A stretch of DNA of 64,000 nucleotides, from assembly GCA_009602725.1 (NCBI GenBank), contig WELB01000073.1, positions 181,030 to 245,029 of the forward strand, given 5' to 3'. This stretch comes from Spirogloea muscicola (lineage: Eukaryota; Streptophyta; Zygnematophyceae; Spirogloeales; Spirogloeaceae). The position numbers and the translations under genes are program-made. The notes under the pieces are model-generated. The model was not told the DNA's origin, made no database searches, and saw only the letters and a program-made list of their open reading frames with translations. Numbering within the stretch: the stretch's first letter is position 1; each line of letters opens with the position of its first letter. Shown here piece by piece: positions 44,421 to 56,819 of this stretch.

Positions 44421-44749
44421 CCGCGCGGAAGCCGCACTTACACTGACAGACTCCAATCAGGCAGGTTGGGGGCAGGCCAAGGAGCAGTTAGATAAGCGTC
44501 CAGGCCTTGGGGCTGATCGTAAAGGCGTTGTGAAAGGCAGGGTGAAAGAGTAGTGAGCCCGTCAGTAGGCCAAATGCTAGAAGGAAGCCTTCTGACGACG
44601 ACGACGACGAGCGACGGGCGAAGAGCGCAAAAACGGCGCCATCCCACGACGCTGCACGACTACGCGGCTTAGGCTCTCCTTCCTCTGAGGCCCTCCAATC
44701 CTCCTCACTGAGTCATGGAACACAGTTACGTGCATTTGCGCCATCCGGC

Positions 44750-44870
44750 TTTTTCAGACCTTGTACATTCCTTTGGGCTGTCTCTCACAGCCACAGCCGT
44801 AAATTGGAAGAGCTGTTTATACTCGGGCTGATCTCTCACAGCCACTGCCTTACATTGGAAGAGCTATCTC
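44750..44870 (+). repeat. Two hairpin units
   Basis: The units have GGGCTGTCTCTCACAGCC and GGGCTGATCTCTCACAGCC, each with a TTGGAAGAGCT arm. Confidence 0.75.
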
Positions 44871-44928
44871 TTTTCCACTGGAAGACTGGACGACGACGGG
44901 CCTTAATATCCTCAGCCTGCGGCGAACA

Positions 44929-46300
44929 GTGTCACCGCCTTACTCAACGCCGCCACCACCTACGATGTCAGCTTCGGCATTGAGCTGCCACTATCGCGAC
45001 CTGCTGCCAATGGAGACAACCGTGTTGACCTTCAGTCAAAGCCCGTGCGCGATTCTGCAGTGCCCTGCTGTGTTCGTGGCCTTGGCTGAAACGCAGGCCC
45101 TGCAAGCCGATCATGGCATGGCCTCCACGACAAACTCTCTACGAAATTTACAGACCACCTCTCAAGCGCCAGCACCACCACGACCGCCGCCAACACCATG
45201 GCCGCCACCTCCGCCACCTCCGCCACCTCCGCCACCTCCACCACTGACATCAGATATGACACTCCTGCACTCGAGACCCTACTGTCTGTCACACTGAGCC
45301 GCAGAAGACTGCGAGAGCAGTTGAAGCCAAGTGCTGCTCTCAGGATAATGCAGGGACACGGGTGACGCAACAAGGCTGTTCAGTCAACAACAACACGAAC
45401 CAGGCCCCCGTGCACGATGGAGCAGCGGCGTCGGCAACAGCAACACAAGTGACCGTCACGATAAGCAATGGCAAGGACACGACCACAACAAGTCGGCGCA
45501 AGCGGGGCTGTTTTTCCAAATACAAACTGCGTTGGATGTGTGGAGGAAGTCAGAGTCATCGATGGCTTGGTGTGCAGGACATGGGCGCCCTCCATCAGCA
45601 CATGCCGACAGAGCAGCGTGAAGAGAGTACAGATCATCCCCGGACACAACGACTTGGCGCCCTACAGCAGAGGCAGAGTCTGCACAGCAGGCAAACAGTT
45701 TCTCTTAGAGTAGCGCAATGATGCCCGTAGAGGTGAGCAGTAGGGACCTGCTCCTAAGAGATAGCAAGTCACGGATGCCTGCGGAGCCGAGGACACGAGA
45801 CTGTGGATGACCGACAAAGATGACGACTACGAGAGAGAGAAGAAGGGGTGACTCCTTCACCTTTCTCACCCGTGAAAACGAGAGAGATGCCCACGATGCT
45901 GAGGAGAGCAAGCGTTGACCCCAAGATGGCTTGTGGAGGACGATGACCGTTGACTTCAACGAGGATGACAACAACGACTTATTGACTACCACGACGGAAG
46001 AAGCGTAGCTGGCAGTGCGAGATGCAGAGGTCAAACAATCATCTGCTACTGCTGAGAGCGGCAAGATTGACCAGCAAAATTGCCAAGGAGGCCATGCCAC
46101 GGTCGGATAGCAGGGCCTGCGTTGCAATGCTGCATTGCGATGCATCATCGCTCACAGGCGTTAATTGGAGGTCACACAATGGCAGCAGGCCGCGATGGCA
46201 CCGGCTCGCAGACGCGGAGCTAGCGTCGTAGGTGGTGGCGGCGTTGAGTATGGGAGTGGCAGCGTTTGCGAGAGGCGGAGGACTGACTATAGATTCATAC
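44929..46300 (+). repeat. Large dispersed repeat with CTGCTC motifs, copy 2
   Basis: It matches the copy at 35190-37960 at its left end (CCATGGCCGCCACCTCCGCC; LLSVTLSR), in the middle (GCGCAATGATGCCCGTAGAG) and at the right end (GGCAGTGCGAGATGCAGAGG). It is shorter, so one copy has internal loss or gain. No transposase or polymerase is seen. Confidence 0.6.
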
Positions 46301-46819
46301 TTTGGGTCCGTCGTCGTTCAATGATTCGGCGGAGGGCCTCGCTGCAGAGGAAGGAGCCTAGGTAGCATAGTGGTGCAGCGTCATGGGAGGTGGCACCGTG
46401 ACTGCGCCAGTCGTCGTCCTCGTCAGAAGGCTTCCTTTCCACGTGCAAGATACCCGGCGTCTCCACCAATGAAAAGAGAATAGATTTTAACGACTGGTGA
46501 TTCGGTGGAGGGGCTCCTGCATGCTCCAATGAGCAGCTTGGCTCACCACAGTGCTGCAACTCTATTGAGCCCTGCGGTTTCTGGCATTGCAAAATCATGC
46601 ACTTGAACTCCTTCCAGAAAATATTTGGACTCTAACAGCGACACTTGTGGTTGGTGTCTTGCCAGATGCATTGCTCCTTCACAAAAGACACCGCGCTTCT
46701 GTCTCTGCAGGTCGCCAATGCAAGGCTGCCTTGGCTGTCTTAGTCTTCATGCTCCACTGCATCAAAGCATCCGCAATGCACTGCCCTTCACCAAATGCCA
46801 GGCCTCCCAACCACCCCTG

Positions 46820-47460
46820 CTACGCACCCTCATCCGCCATCTCAAGACTGTTGGAGCGCTTGTGTGTGAAGCGGATGACCATGCAGGTGATGTCGTCAAC
46901 GTAGCTGCCGCGATCTGTGCCTAGCCAACGTGAGCGGGCTGTCATCATGAGTTTTTTGCACCCTGCCTCTGTGGTTGGAGAGGAGGCTACAATAGACACG
47001 GCATCTGAGTTGGATACCCATTCCCAGACTCCGTCGCTTGCCAATATCACAAAGCGGTCCTCAGAACTAAGCTCATACTTCATAATCTGTTGAAAACCAC
47101 GAACATCTAAGAGTGAGAAAGAGGCCCAATAACAAGCGTCAGCTCTGAAGATGAGGAGTGCTTCATTGTTCCTCAAGCTCCAGGCTGCAGGAGGAAGATT
47201 TACCAATATAGCATGCCGACGGAACTTGGTGACTGGATTTGATGAATGTGCAGTGACGATTGAGCACAAAGAGACTTAATGCTGACAGATTGACTTCAAA
47301 CCTCAGCTTCGGTGGTCACGCCAACAGTGTGAGCCAGTTTGTCTCCCATGCTGCGACTCATAGCCAGCCCAAGGACTTGAGCATTCTTCAACCAAACACG
47401 AGGGGGCCCAATTGCAACGCCGTAGTTGTCCATGAGCCTGTCTACCCGGCCAATCGTTAA
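46820..47460 (-). CDS. PP2C-type Ser/Thr phosphatase, C-terminal part
   Basis: Two minus-strand exons are clear: about 47460-47302 and 47086-46820, joined in phase by a GT-AG intron. They encode DNYGVAIGPPRVWLKN, LGLAMSRSMGDKLAHTVGVT, DRFVILASDGVWEWVSN and SYVDDITCMVIRF. These are the late PP2C motifs: SRSxGD, FxILASDGxWE with the metal-binding Asp, and the final DDIT Asp. PP2C enzymes are Mg/Mn-dependent phosphatases. The N-terminal half, with the DGHGG metal-binding motif, was not found upstream, where a 212-base repeat and retrotransposon pieces lie. The gene is either split by long introns or truncated. Confidence 0.82.
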
Positions 47461-47754
47461 TCGCAGCCGGAGTCAGTAGAACCCAATGTGTGTTGCAGCG
47501 TCTGCGAGAGAGCACTGTCTGGTACAGTGGAAGAGGACCTTCATACCAGGGCCAGGTGCCTCCAACCGCGCTGGCGGTGGCATTGCCAGCGGCAGATATC
47601 AAGAAACCTCGGGCACCTGCCCAGGGTGGTGCACGTACCTTCCAGAAGTGTCGTCCAAACCCAAGCGTCGTCTCTACAATCAGATACGATTAGGCTAACA
47701 TACTTCAAAATACTTTCTAGTATGTGACGTGTCCGTCACACACGCTATCTCGCG

Positions 47755-47966
47755 CACGATCACACGGTGAGGACCCTCTGGATGCTTGTTCTCATGTGCG
47801 AGAGCCAGGACTCTCGAGAGCCACGCAAGTAGCCGGCCTCTCTCACCTCAAACCTGGTCTCCGAAGAACCCCGCCAACCACACACTTTGGCGGCATGCTG
47901 TGCGCTGCGCGACGGTCCTCTTGTCTGCGCGCCCCTTCACCCCGAGGCTCGGTCACTGGCTCCCGG
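47755..47966 (+). repeat. 212-base direct repeat, copy 1
   Basis: It runs from CACGATCACACGGTGAGGAC to CGGTCACTGGCTCCCGG and matches 49025-49247 with roughly ten differences by eye. Confidence 0.9.
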
Positions 47967-48019
47967 AGAGGCCTAAAACGCTATGTCAGAACGGGTGTAG
48001 GATGGACCACTCAGTAGCT

Positions 48020-48290
48020 ACGAGTGAGGAGCCACAAATCCGACAGACTAGCTGCCGGATAACACTCCCCCTGACGAAAGCCAGAGGTTGCAGCGAGAGC
48101 ACGGCCAGCACGCAGATGCAAGGCGTGGGCCATGGACCGCTGGAGGGAAACTGAAAGTCGCATGCGATAGACCTGGGCCCACGAGCCAGCGGCGTTGAGT
48201 CAGCCGGCTTCCAGGAGAGGGCCAAAAGAAAGGGCCAAATCTTTGGGCCTGGCTTCTCACAGCCACTGCTGTCAATCTGGAAGCCAAAAA
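48020..48290 (-). mobile_element. Family A 3' fragment and hairpin unit
   Basis: The minus strand at 48200-48020 encodes NAAGSWAQVYRMRLSVS-like and LHLRAGRALAA-like residues with a frame change. On its 5' side lies a plus-oriented hairpin unit (GCCTGGCTTCTCACAGCCAC) at about 48245-48285. Confidence 0.75.
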
Positions 48291-48639
48291 TAAGGAACAA
48301 ACAAACAAAGGGAGAGGGCGTGCGGTGCGCATGACATGGAAGGGTGGCCGGTTCAAGCCAACACAATGCTCAGGCAAAAACAAGGGGGGGAAACGGGGGC
48401 AAAAGAGCAGAACGGCTGCTAATATTAAAAGAGCGGCTGTGAAAGCCAGCCAGATGCACACAGGTATTCATGAAGAGGAGGGCGACAAACAGGGGGGGAG
48501 AGTGCGGGAGGATGTGGCGCGCGCTGCGCCCGGCCACTCGACGGCCGGCCCCATCCGTGCGGACTGGACGGCTTGGGTCGCCGCACGAGATCCGCGGCGA
48601 GCAACCCGGCGCCACTGAGTGGCCGCAGCGCCGTGGGCG

Positions 48640-48732
48640 GTGGCGAGCGGCTGCAGCGCGCGCTGCCGCCTCTGGGACCCGCTACCAGGAGACTACTTTC
48701 TGTGACCTGCGGTTACTTCTTAGGGGTTACTG
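48640..48732 (+). mobile_element. Family A tail
   Basis: It reads AAARAAASGTRYQETTFCDL, then RLLLRGY and stop. Confidence 0.75.
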
Positions 48733-49024
48733 AGTGCTAGGTAGCTACTTGCTTCCGTCTTTGCTGCAGCTGCCCGCTCGCTCTGCCCCCTGCCCTTCGG
48801 CCACACCACCTACCGGTGCGCCAGCCCCGGCTCCTCCCCCCCCAGTCCCCTCCTGCCCAGCTCGTGGCGCCTCTCGCTGGCCAAGGCTGCGCCCGCGCGC
48901 CCAGTGCTTGTGCCGCTGCCGCACGGCGCCTTGCGCCGCGCCTGCCACCCGGAGGAGCGCAGAGCCCCGAGCGCGCCGCCGCTCAGCCGCCGCGGAGGGC
49001 TCTGGAGCCGACGCCTTGCACCCT

Positions 49025-49247
49025 CACGATCACGCGGTGAGGACCCTTTGGATGCTTGTTCTCACGTGCCAGAGCCAGGACTCTCGGGAGCGGCGCAAGC
49101 AGCCGGCCTCTCTCACCTCAAACCTGGTCTGCGAAGGACGCCGCCACCCACACACTTTGGCGGCATGCTGTGCGCTGCGCGACGTTCCTCTTGTCTGCGC
49201 GCCCCTTCACCCCGAGGCTCGGTCACTGGTCGGCCACTGGCTCCCGG
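49025..49247 (+). repeat. 212-base direct repeat, copy 2
   Basis: It has the same orientation as copy 1, about 1.27 kb away. Near its right end it has a short extra duplication (GGTCACTGGTCGGCCACTGG). Confidence 0.9.
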
Positions 49248-49504
49248 GCTTGCCCGCCTCTGCACGCTGGAGTTTCTGTCCCTGAGCTCTTCAGCGGGCT
49301 TGCTTGCTTGCGTGCCTAGCTTGTCCCATAGATTCCAGACCCCCGCATCCCTCTTTACCTTCCCTAGTCACCCTTCGTCTCCTGTTGCTTCTTCCCTCTG
49401 TCGGGCTGTCCCCCAGCCCTTGCCTCCTGCTCTCTGCACATCGCCCCTGGTCTTCTCACCCCCGCTTCCTCAATCTGGATTTCGCAGGTGAGGCAGAGTC
49501 CATC

Positions 49505-52500
49505 ATGGCTTTTGGAAAGCCGAACACCCACGCGAGCATCATGACCTGTCTTATGCTATTGATGTTGGTGGGCGCCCTTACAGAATCCCCCTTACAGAAT
49601 CATTACTACATGTCTCCCCTATCTATGCCGTTAGCTTTATAAAATGAGAGCCAACAATCACGCCGACAGGCTTTTTGACTGCTTTTAACAGGTGTGCAAC
49701 AATCACAATTCCTGCAAGGTGGTTATGTATACCAAGTGGCGTACCCTGACATGTGCTTGTGCGCTGCTGGCAATTCAGCTGGCAGCATTGGCGCGAGCAC
49801 AGGGAGGACCATTGGATGTGCAGCTGAGTGGTTGCATCGTGTCAGGCCAAGGACCAGTGACATGCAAATTCTCCGACTACCACGAGTGTTTGTTGAATGT
49901 ATGGACTTACGACTTTCGGCTGCAACCAATACACTTACCATCAAGGCAGACATTGACGATAAACATCCAATGCCCTCCAGGAAAAGAATTCCCAATTGCT
50001 GTTGGAGGAGGAGAACTGCGGGGAAATGTGGTGCTAGTGCAGACATTGGTCAATGCTGGCGGCCGCATAGCAAGTATTGTGATCCGCAATCTTGATAGAC
50101 ACGCAGTCATTACAACCCCTCACTTACATGTAACCTGCAGTGCAGCAACGTAACTTTGCAGCCTCAAGTGTACTGGGGTCCAAAACATAGCAGACGCACT
50201 TAAAAGCTGCCAAGGATCAAGATAGCAGATTTATGCTTAGGTGATTGGCAGTGGAGGATCAGTGAGAAACTGAGACCTTGATTGCGACATGCTAATATTT
50301 CGTAGCTATACAACTCCCAGAGATTGCCTATTATTACGATTTAGACTGGCTGGTCTTGCCTATTAAGATAAAAGGATGCGTCTGAAAGTTAACGTACGTA
50401 ATAGAATGATTGCAATTCACGTGCAGATGTACACTCGTGTCTTGTAAGGTCTTGTCAAAGATGTTCATAATACTGGCAACATCTCCTCATAGCCACGGTT
50501 GCTGCAGCTGATGACGAGTACGACTTTAGTCTTAGTGGAAGATCAGCATGTTCCCAGGGGGAATGTAGTGGATATCTGTTCTACGATCAGAGCGAGAAAA
50601 TATAGAGCAAGTTGACGACAGGTTTATCAGCACTGGTCAGATATCTTTGCTTGATCAGTATGCACGACAACAGTGAGAGATTGCCTGCTTAAAGTCCCTA
50701 CGATATTATGGTATTCCTGAGGATGGAAGACGTTTGCTGTCAGCTAGCAGCCCAGTCTGTCAGATTGAGAAGTTCTCTACCAGCGTATTCCGGACTATGA
50801 TAGACATGTACCAAGCTAATCAAGAAGCCGATCCTACAATGCTAGTGGGTGCCCTTACGGCAAGATATGGTAGACATGCTGTAAGAGCGATTTCCAGCTT
50901 TCAGGCAGGACTTTGTGTTGAGCTAGATGTAAGTGTAGGTTGCAACATCCATATGGTATTCACTTGTCCGAAATTGGACTATTATCTCTAAAATTACATA
51001 ACAACCACGGGTAAGGTTGTCGGAGATATAGAGTGTAACTTTGTTGGCATGCGCGCATCAGTTCTGAGCTGTGACAGTGGTGCATAGAGAGATAGCATGT
51101 CCATACCATCAAGTGGGATTGGGACAGCGCCCCTAGGAAAGTTCAGTAGTAACAGGTATTATGCGTCTAAAGAGTCGCTGCCTCTTGAAGAACACGGGTA
51201 TAGTATATGTGAAACGATAGCTATACATGCCTAGAGTTTGAGCACGTAAGTCAGTGTCCAGACAATATTGTATACCCAGCGGTTGCTATGGCAGTTGGAG
51301 AAGAGTCATTTGCTGCATACGCATTGGGTACAACCGAGGATGTATTTGAGCTGGTAACATATGATTCGAGGTTGATATCGACAGAATGCATCAAAAGAGA
51401 GGAAAACAAGGGGAGTATAACTACTGTTCTAGTAATAGAATGCAGCGGAAGCATGTTATTTATCAGAAGTGGGAACGGTACCGTCAGTAATGCCACATTG
51501 AAGTGTCTTACAAGTGCTTGTACAGATAATATGAATAACGCTTGGTGGCCTATGGATTTGACAAGTTCTAATGCTGACGTAACGAAACTCGTTCTGAATG
51601 GATGCAGGCAGGGGCAAATTGATAAGACCTGACAATTTGTTAGCGAGAGCTATGATCAACCGGCTGACTTGATTAATGCCGGGATATGCCTAACACCGAC
51701 GTGTAAAATCGGCGTAGTAATACCCAAGAGTAGCATTTACGTTCCATTGAGCATTGTTACAAGGACATTACTCATAGACAGAGATAGTGACACTGGTGCA
51801 GCTGCAATAGCAGACATGGAAGCAGTAGACATGGATTTGAGTGTAGTGGGTTCACTGACACTAACGATAGTAACAGTTGTTGGGATATTTACCTATGATG
51901 CCGTAGCAGTTAAAGAGAAAATCGCACATACCTTCGTGCATAGAGGTACCGTTTCACATAAGCTGTGTGGAACCCTTATGGTATGGACAGTGGTAGCTGC
52001 TTTTGTAATAACTCCAGTATATTCGTTGCATAGTGTGCTAGCCCTTGCAAAAGAGCAAGAAAGCTAGAGAGCAAGTGCAACAGATTCTCATCCCATCTTA
52101 TTGAATGAGAAGTTTGCGGCTGTTCAAGCAGTGGGAACTATAGAAGGGAGCCTCTCTTACAAGCCTCGCATTATCGTTATAAATTGTACAACATGCATCA
52201 TTCTTATATAACCAGCATTACATGAGATTTTGGTCAGTCAAATTGTGTCATAGAAATTAACTCTGAGCCGCAACCGCCACCCTATGTATTCGATGGAATA
52301 TAACACGTGCGTATGTTGCAAGATATATTTGCGATATTGGCAAAATACTGCAAAGAATAAGGCGCAAAATTGTTTGACCACAATTTAGATGTGAAATGTG
52401 TGTATGTGGCAGAGGATATAGGCAATATTGGCTAAAACCTGCCAAATATAATGTGCAAAAATAAGGCCTGACTCTTTTATTAGAATAAAAGAGTGTACGT

Positions 52501-53900
52501 GGCAATAAAATAGATGATGACGGCAAGAAGCTGCCAAAAGCGAGCTGCTATATTAACATTCTTATTAACCAATCAGAATGTAAATATGTCTATCTGGAGA
52601 AATTGTAGGTTATATTAGGTTAAAACGTGTCAATTAAAGGGATCCTGAGAACATAATATTAAGATTATTAAAACTGCAGAATCAAGCAACAAATAGCACA
52701 GACTACATGTGTACATGTATGTGTATGTAAAAGTGTATGGGTGCAGTGCGCGCAGACTTGAGCAACGGTGGCAAAGGTGTTGCAGCTTTTGCACAGGTCT
52801 GTGTGCTAGATCTTGCAAGCCTCAGAATTAAGGTGGTACAAGTACCTAACAGAGAGTTCTATCGATGAAGATGCTGTGCACAGGGGAAATGCAACATCTG
52901 TTGAAGAAGTTCGTGCCCGCGAAAGTGTCCTTCGAGGGTGGCAGGCGCATACAGCCTGTACTGATGACTTAAGCTGGGGTATTTGGGCAGGCCTCTTGAA
53001 AGAGCGAAATGACACACTATAAATCAAACCGTTTATTATTACAGAATAATTGCAGACTTTGAGTGAACAACTCCCCTGATGCACGCAAGATTTCCTGTTC
53101 TCTCCCAATCTTGCTAGAAGACGTTATGGGGCCTTTTTTCTCAACCTCATTTAGAATACGTGGGGTAAGCCTGAGAGTTGTACTAGGCACAGATGGTGGT
53201 ATCGTGTGGGAGAAACACTAATCTGGTTATTCAAACGACCCCAGTCACCTTGAGAGTGGCAGATCCTCCGGGGTTACACACGTCCAATGAGGATGTCGAA
53301 GCGCATGTAATTAGATAGCAAAATGTTCAATCTTAAGAGTAGCAAATAGTCTGGACTGCTTCGTTATATAGAGAATGTTATCACAGATTCTATGGCACTC
53401 AGTATTATGACGCAGCAATGGGTCTTACGACCAGACCTCAGTTATCTGTCAACTTTTGTAATCCGTGATATGAGCGTAGCAGGTAGCCGAATCGCGTTTC
53501 CTCATGGCATTAAGATAGACGTCGATCAGAGTACATCACTGCTACAAAGCCAGATCTCTATCATACAGAATCTTCATCTGGAATGACCCGTTCACCTCAG
53601 GTGACCTAAACTTTGGCAACATAATTACCAGCTCATCATGGGTTACCAACATAGGTTTATCAGGAGCCATGGTTTTGAGTGGCTGTAGTATCCATGTTGA
53701 GGGCAATGTGTTGGTAATCCGTAATCCTAGTGCAGGGTCACGGACAGCGTCAACAGTGATATTGTGGCTGTTTCAAGAGGTGATAGTGACCAACTTTGGA
53801 ATTCTGACGGTACGAAATGTGCTCAAATAGAAGGTAGGGGCTGTTTTAAGATTTACAATAAAGACCAAACAAGCACGCATAGTTATATACCTGGTTCATG
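49505..53900 (+). mobile_element. AT-rich island, likely fossil of a virus-like insertion
   Basis: Base composition drops sharply from the GC-rich flank. One open frame at 49707-50153 looks secreted (leader TLTCACALLAIQLAALARAQ, then a beta-rich body with paired Cys). Frames around 51290-52065 look like an ectodomain followed by two membrane spans (SVVGSLTLTIVTVVGIFTYD and LMVWTVVAAFVITPVYSLHS). Around 53400-53830 other beta-rich frames occur (LSGCSIHVEGNVLVIRNPSA). These suggest surface or envelope-type proteins, but no named family was recognised. The island is broken in many places and looks old. It could instead be degraded host genes of a secreted-protein family; the neighbouring viral-type helicase favours a viral source. 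Confidence 0.4.
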
Positions 53901-54149
53901 TCGGTAGTAGACTAGTAGGCTATCTCTTTAAAGAGACATTTATAACAATGAGACGACTGTGGAATGCAGCCTAGTGATCCATGACGGATCTGATGGGTAT
54001 GATATGCGAGCAATTGGCGTGGCTGAAGTCATTACAACACCAACGCAAGGCAGGCTGCTTGCACGCGCGACACATCTTACGCCGGTCTATCACGGGTAGC
54101 CTAGGCGCTTAAGCCACAGCAGTCCTTGCTCCAGCGGCGTTTGATCAGG

Positions 54150-54990
54150 GGATGCCTAAAGCGCATGCAATCCTAGAACTTCTTCAACTCCTTCATCCAC
54201 AGGCTGTGGCCGGGTTGCTGGAAAAAATACATGACTTTGCGGCTGCCAGACACCTTGTCGTACCACATGTTGTCGCCAGGCCCGAGGGTGAGAATCATGT
54301 GCACATAGTCGGTGTTCTCGTGCATGCTGGCGTTCGTCTGATGAAAGTAAGACAGGCACCGCGCCCAAAATCCGTGGGTGCCCACGTGCTGGAGTAGCTA
54401 ACGGTAGACGAGCAAGCATTTAAACCACCAAGCAAGACAGCTCCTCGGCAGATATGCGGTGCTTGAGCGAGGAATCCTGGGTTGTCACATAGCGCGTGAA
54501 GGGGAAGATGGCCAACCATTTCGACATTGAGCCGCGTCCACCGCGGTAGCGCGGATAGTCGTTGCCACTCAGAAACAGAAGCACCTGCCATTTGACGGTC
54601 TCCGGGACAGCATGCTTCATCTGGACCGCGACGATCTCACCGCATACCATCTCTTTAAACTTATCCGAGGCCAACTGCTGCGCATGTAACCTGGCATCTC
54701 CGGAGACACGATAAGCTCCTTGCTGTGCATCGATTGGAGGCCAAAGATGGTCTCATGCGAGGAATGCACCACTTCTACGCTGCTGGGTGAAAACATAGCG
54801 CTCACAATGTCGTTGAGCGTCGATTTCCCCGTATTGGTATCGCCGACCACAAATGGCATGACTTCAAAGCTATCAAAACGGCCCACCCCGTAAAACAGGC
54901 GACCGATGAGCCCTAGCAAGTACGTACACGGCGGCTGTTTCCTCAGCATCGCTGGTGTCCAACTGATAGCCGACGACGCGGTCAAACAAC
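54150..54990 (-). mobile_element. Fossil D5-like superfamily 3 helicase of large-DNA-virus type
   Basis: The minus strand carries a Walker A block (FVVGDTNTGKSTLNDIVSAM), a Walker B-like block (KELIVSPEMP), the SF3 block with Asn (VLLFLSGNDYPRYRGG) and a C-terminal part (YVHMILTLGPGDNMWYDK). This is the layout of D5-like primase-helicases from nucleocytoplasmic large DNA viruses and related elements. The primase half is not seen. The copy is broken, with several breaks, and lies next to the AT-rich island, which may belong to the same insertion. Confidence 0.75.
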
Positions 54991-55038
54991 GGCGTCTTCA
55001 GGTCCTCAAACTGGCAATTTTGGTCGAAGAAGCATAAG

Positions 55039-55364
55039 ACAAGCAGTCAACGCTCAGGCCACACGTTGAAGAGCTCACCCAAGATATATGATAGAGAAAT
55101 CGCAGTCACACAAAGTCACATTTGATGGTGGCTTACCGAAGATCACGACTATCCCTTGTTATGGGCGTGGCTTGGGGGCCATTGCTCGCTGTCGTGGGCA
55201 GAGTATCGTTGTGGTCACGGTCAGGGGCAACGCTGGCTGGGTTTCGACCACGCGCCATCCAAAGCTCCGCCGACGACAGGTTGGTACGGCCCGGTTGCGC
55301 GCGTGATGCTTGGTAATGAAGCAGCAGCGCGGTGGCGACAGCGGCAGTGGCGGCAACCCGAGGA
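55039..55364 (+). repeat. About 300-base dispersed repeat, copy 1
   Basis: It starts AGTCAACGCTCAGGCCACAC and ends near GCGGCAGTGGCGGCAACCCG. It matches 59105-59401 in the same orientation with moderate drift and some length difference. Its ends do not match the hairpin or retrotransposon units. Confidence 0.8.
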
Positions 55365-55371
55365 AAGAGCA

Positions 55372-55504
<133 letters not shown>

Positions 55505-55964
55505 GGGCGGAGGCTTTCAGGAGAGGGCGGTGGGTGTGAGAGGCTAGGGCCGGGAAGTCTGTCATAGTGAAGTAGCTGTGAGAGGCCAGCCTGACCAAGG
55601 TCCGCAGGGTCAACGGAGGGGAGGAGGCCGGCACGCGAATGCTGGGCGGCGCTCACTGCGCGAAACGTGATGGCCTCCGAGCTCTGCGCGCCCGTTGGCC
55701 GCCCGAGCAGGGGGTCAAGGTCCGGAGGCCGGTACGCGAATGTTAGGCGGGCGCTCAATGCGCGACACGTGGCGGCCTCGGAGCTTCGCGGCGTCCGCCC
55801 CGGCCCGTGGGCCGCCCGAGCAGGTCCTCTCCTTGCTTCGTTTCCCCCTCCGCCGAGCCCTGGCTTTGACAGGCGTTGCCTCTGGTGCTGACCCGGCTGA
55901 CCTGGGATACCCAAGGTCGTTGAGCTGTAGACTCCTGGGTTGACCCTGGTCATCCCAGGGGTGG

Positions 55965-56110
55965 AACACCAGGGCCAATGACCTGTCCATGTCAGAGCTG
56001 GGCAGATGGGAGAAAGAGTAAGAAGAGGACCTGCTCGGGCCCTGGCCCTCCCGCTCCCATTCGCTCGGTCAGCAGGAACTTTTACGGTACTCGGCCAGAA
56101 GGCCCCAGTA
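55965..56110 (+). repeat. Dispersed repeat shared with 60215-60335
   Basis: Shared blocks are AGAGCTGGGC, GACCTGCTCGGGCCCTGGCC and TACGGTACTCGGCCAGA. A second shared block follows in both places, GGTCTTCCACAGCTTACTCG, at 56430 and 60419. Confidence 0.7.
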
Positions 56111-56149
56111 CGAACACCCATCGGTCGCCAGGGTCAGTGTGGCCTTCAA

Positions 56150-56400
56150 CCCCAATGGGGTTAGTTTTCCGGCAGTTGGGGATAGTTTTTCGGCAGCTAG
56201 TCTGTCGGATTTGAGGCTCCTCACTCGTAACTACTGAGTGGTCCATCCTCCCCCGTTCTGACATAGCATATTCAGGCCCCTTAGTAGCTGCTTAGCGCTT
56301 TTTAAGCCCCTCCATCATTTGGCCCCTTCGAACCTTTGTCTACTCTTTTTCGGGCTGGCTTTCCACAGCCCTTGCCCCCATTGGGAGTGCCACTTCTTTA
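56150..56400 (+). mobile_element. Family A tail with hairpin unit
   Basis: The frame ends FSAASLSDLRLLTRNY at 56236. A hairpin unit with CCCCTTCGAACCTTTGTCTA and GGGCTGGCTTTCCACAGCCC follows at 56325-56395. Confidence 0.8.
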
Positions 56401-56539
56401 ATCCCAATGTTGGCTTGTACAAAATTGGAGAAGAAAGGTCTTCCACAGCTTACTCGCCGCTGCCCTGCGAGACACTTGTTACCAAATAAAGGCTGCAGCC
56501 TCTGGCTTTCGTCAAAGCAGAGAAAACTGTACCGAGTAG

Positions 56540-56760
56540 AGGGCGATGGCTGTGAGTGACCAACCCACAAATAACATAGCAAGGTTCGAAGGGGCCAAAG
56601 GATCAAGGGGCCTGCTTTGGGCTGGCCTCTCATAGCCACTGCTGTCAATTTGGAAGAGCTCTTTCCGTTTTGTTTATTTTATTTCCGAAGATGCTCGCCC
56701 AATTTGAGAAGGTGGCCTGGTAAGGCCAGCCCAAAAAGTATTGACAAGGTCCAAAGAGCC
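56540..56760. repeat. Three hairpin units in mixed orientation
   Basis: A degraded minus unit lies at about 56545, a plus unit at 56618 (GGGCTGGCCTCTCATAGCCA) and a minus unit at about 56712 (GGCCTGGTAAGGCCAGCCCA). Confidence 0.7.
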
Positions 56761-56819
56761 GGAAGGCGCCTATACCACACAGTAACTCACGAGACTACAG
56801 CGGAGGATTCGAGTGTGTA

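Noticed and set aside
45180-45300. Proline-rich run that looks like a structural protein
   Set aside because: It comes from a CCGCCACCT repeat within the large dispersed repeat and no gene context supports it.
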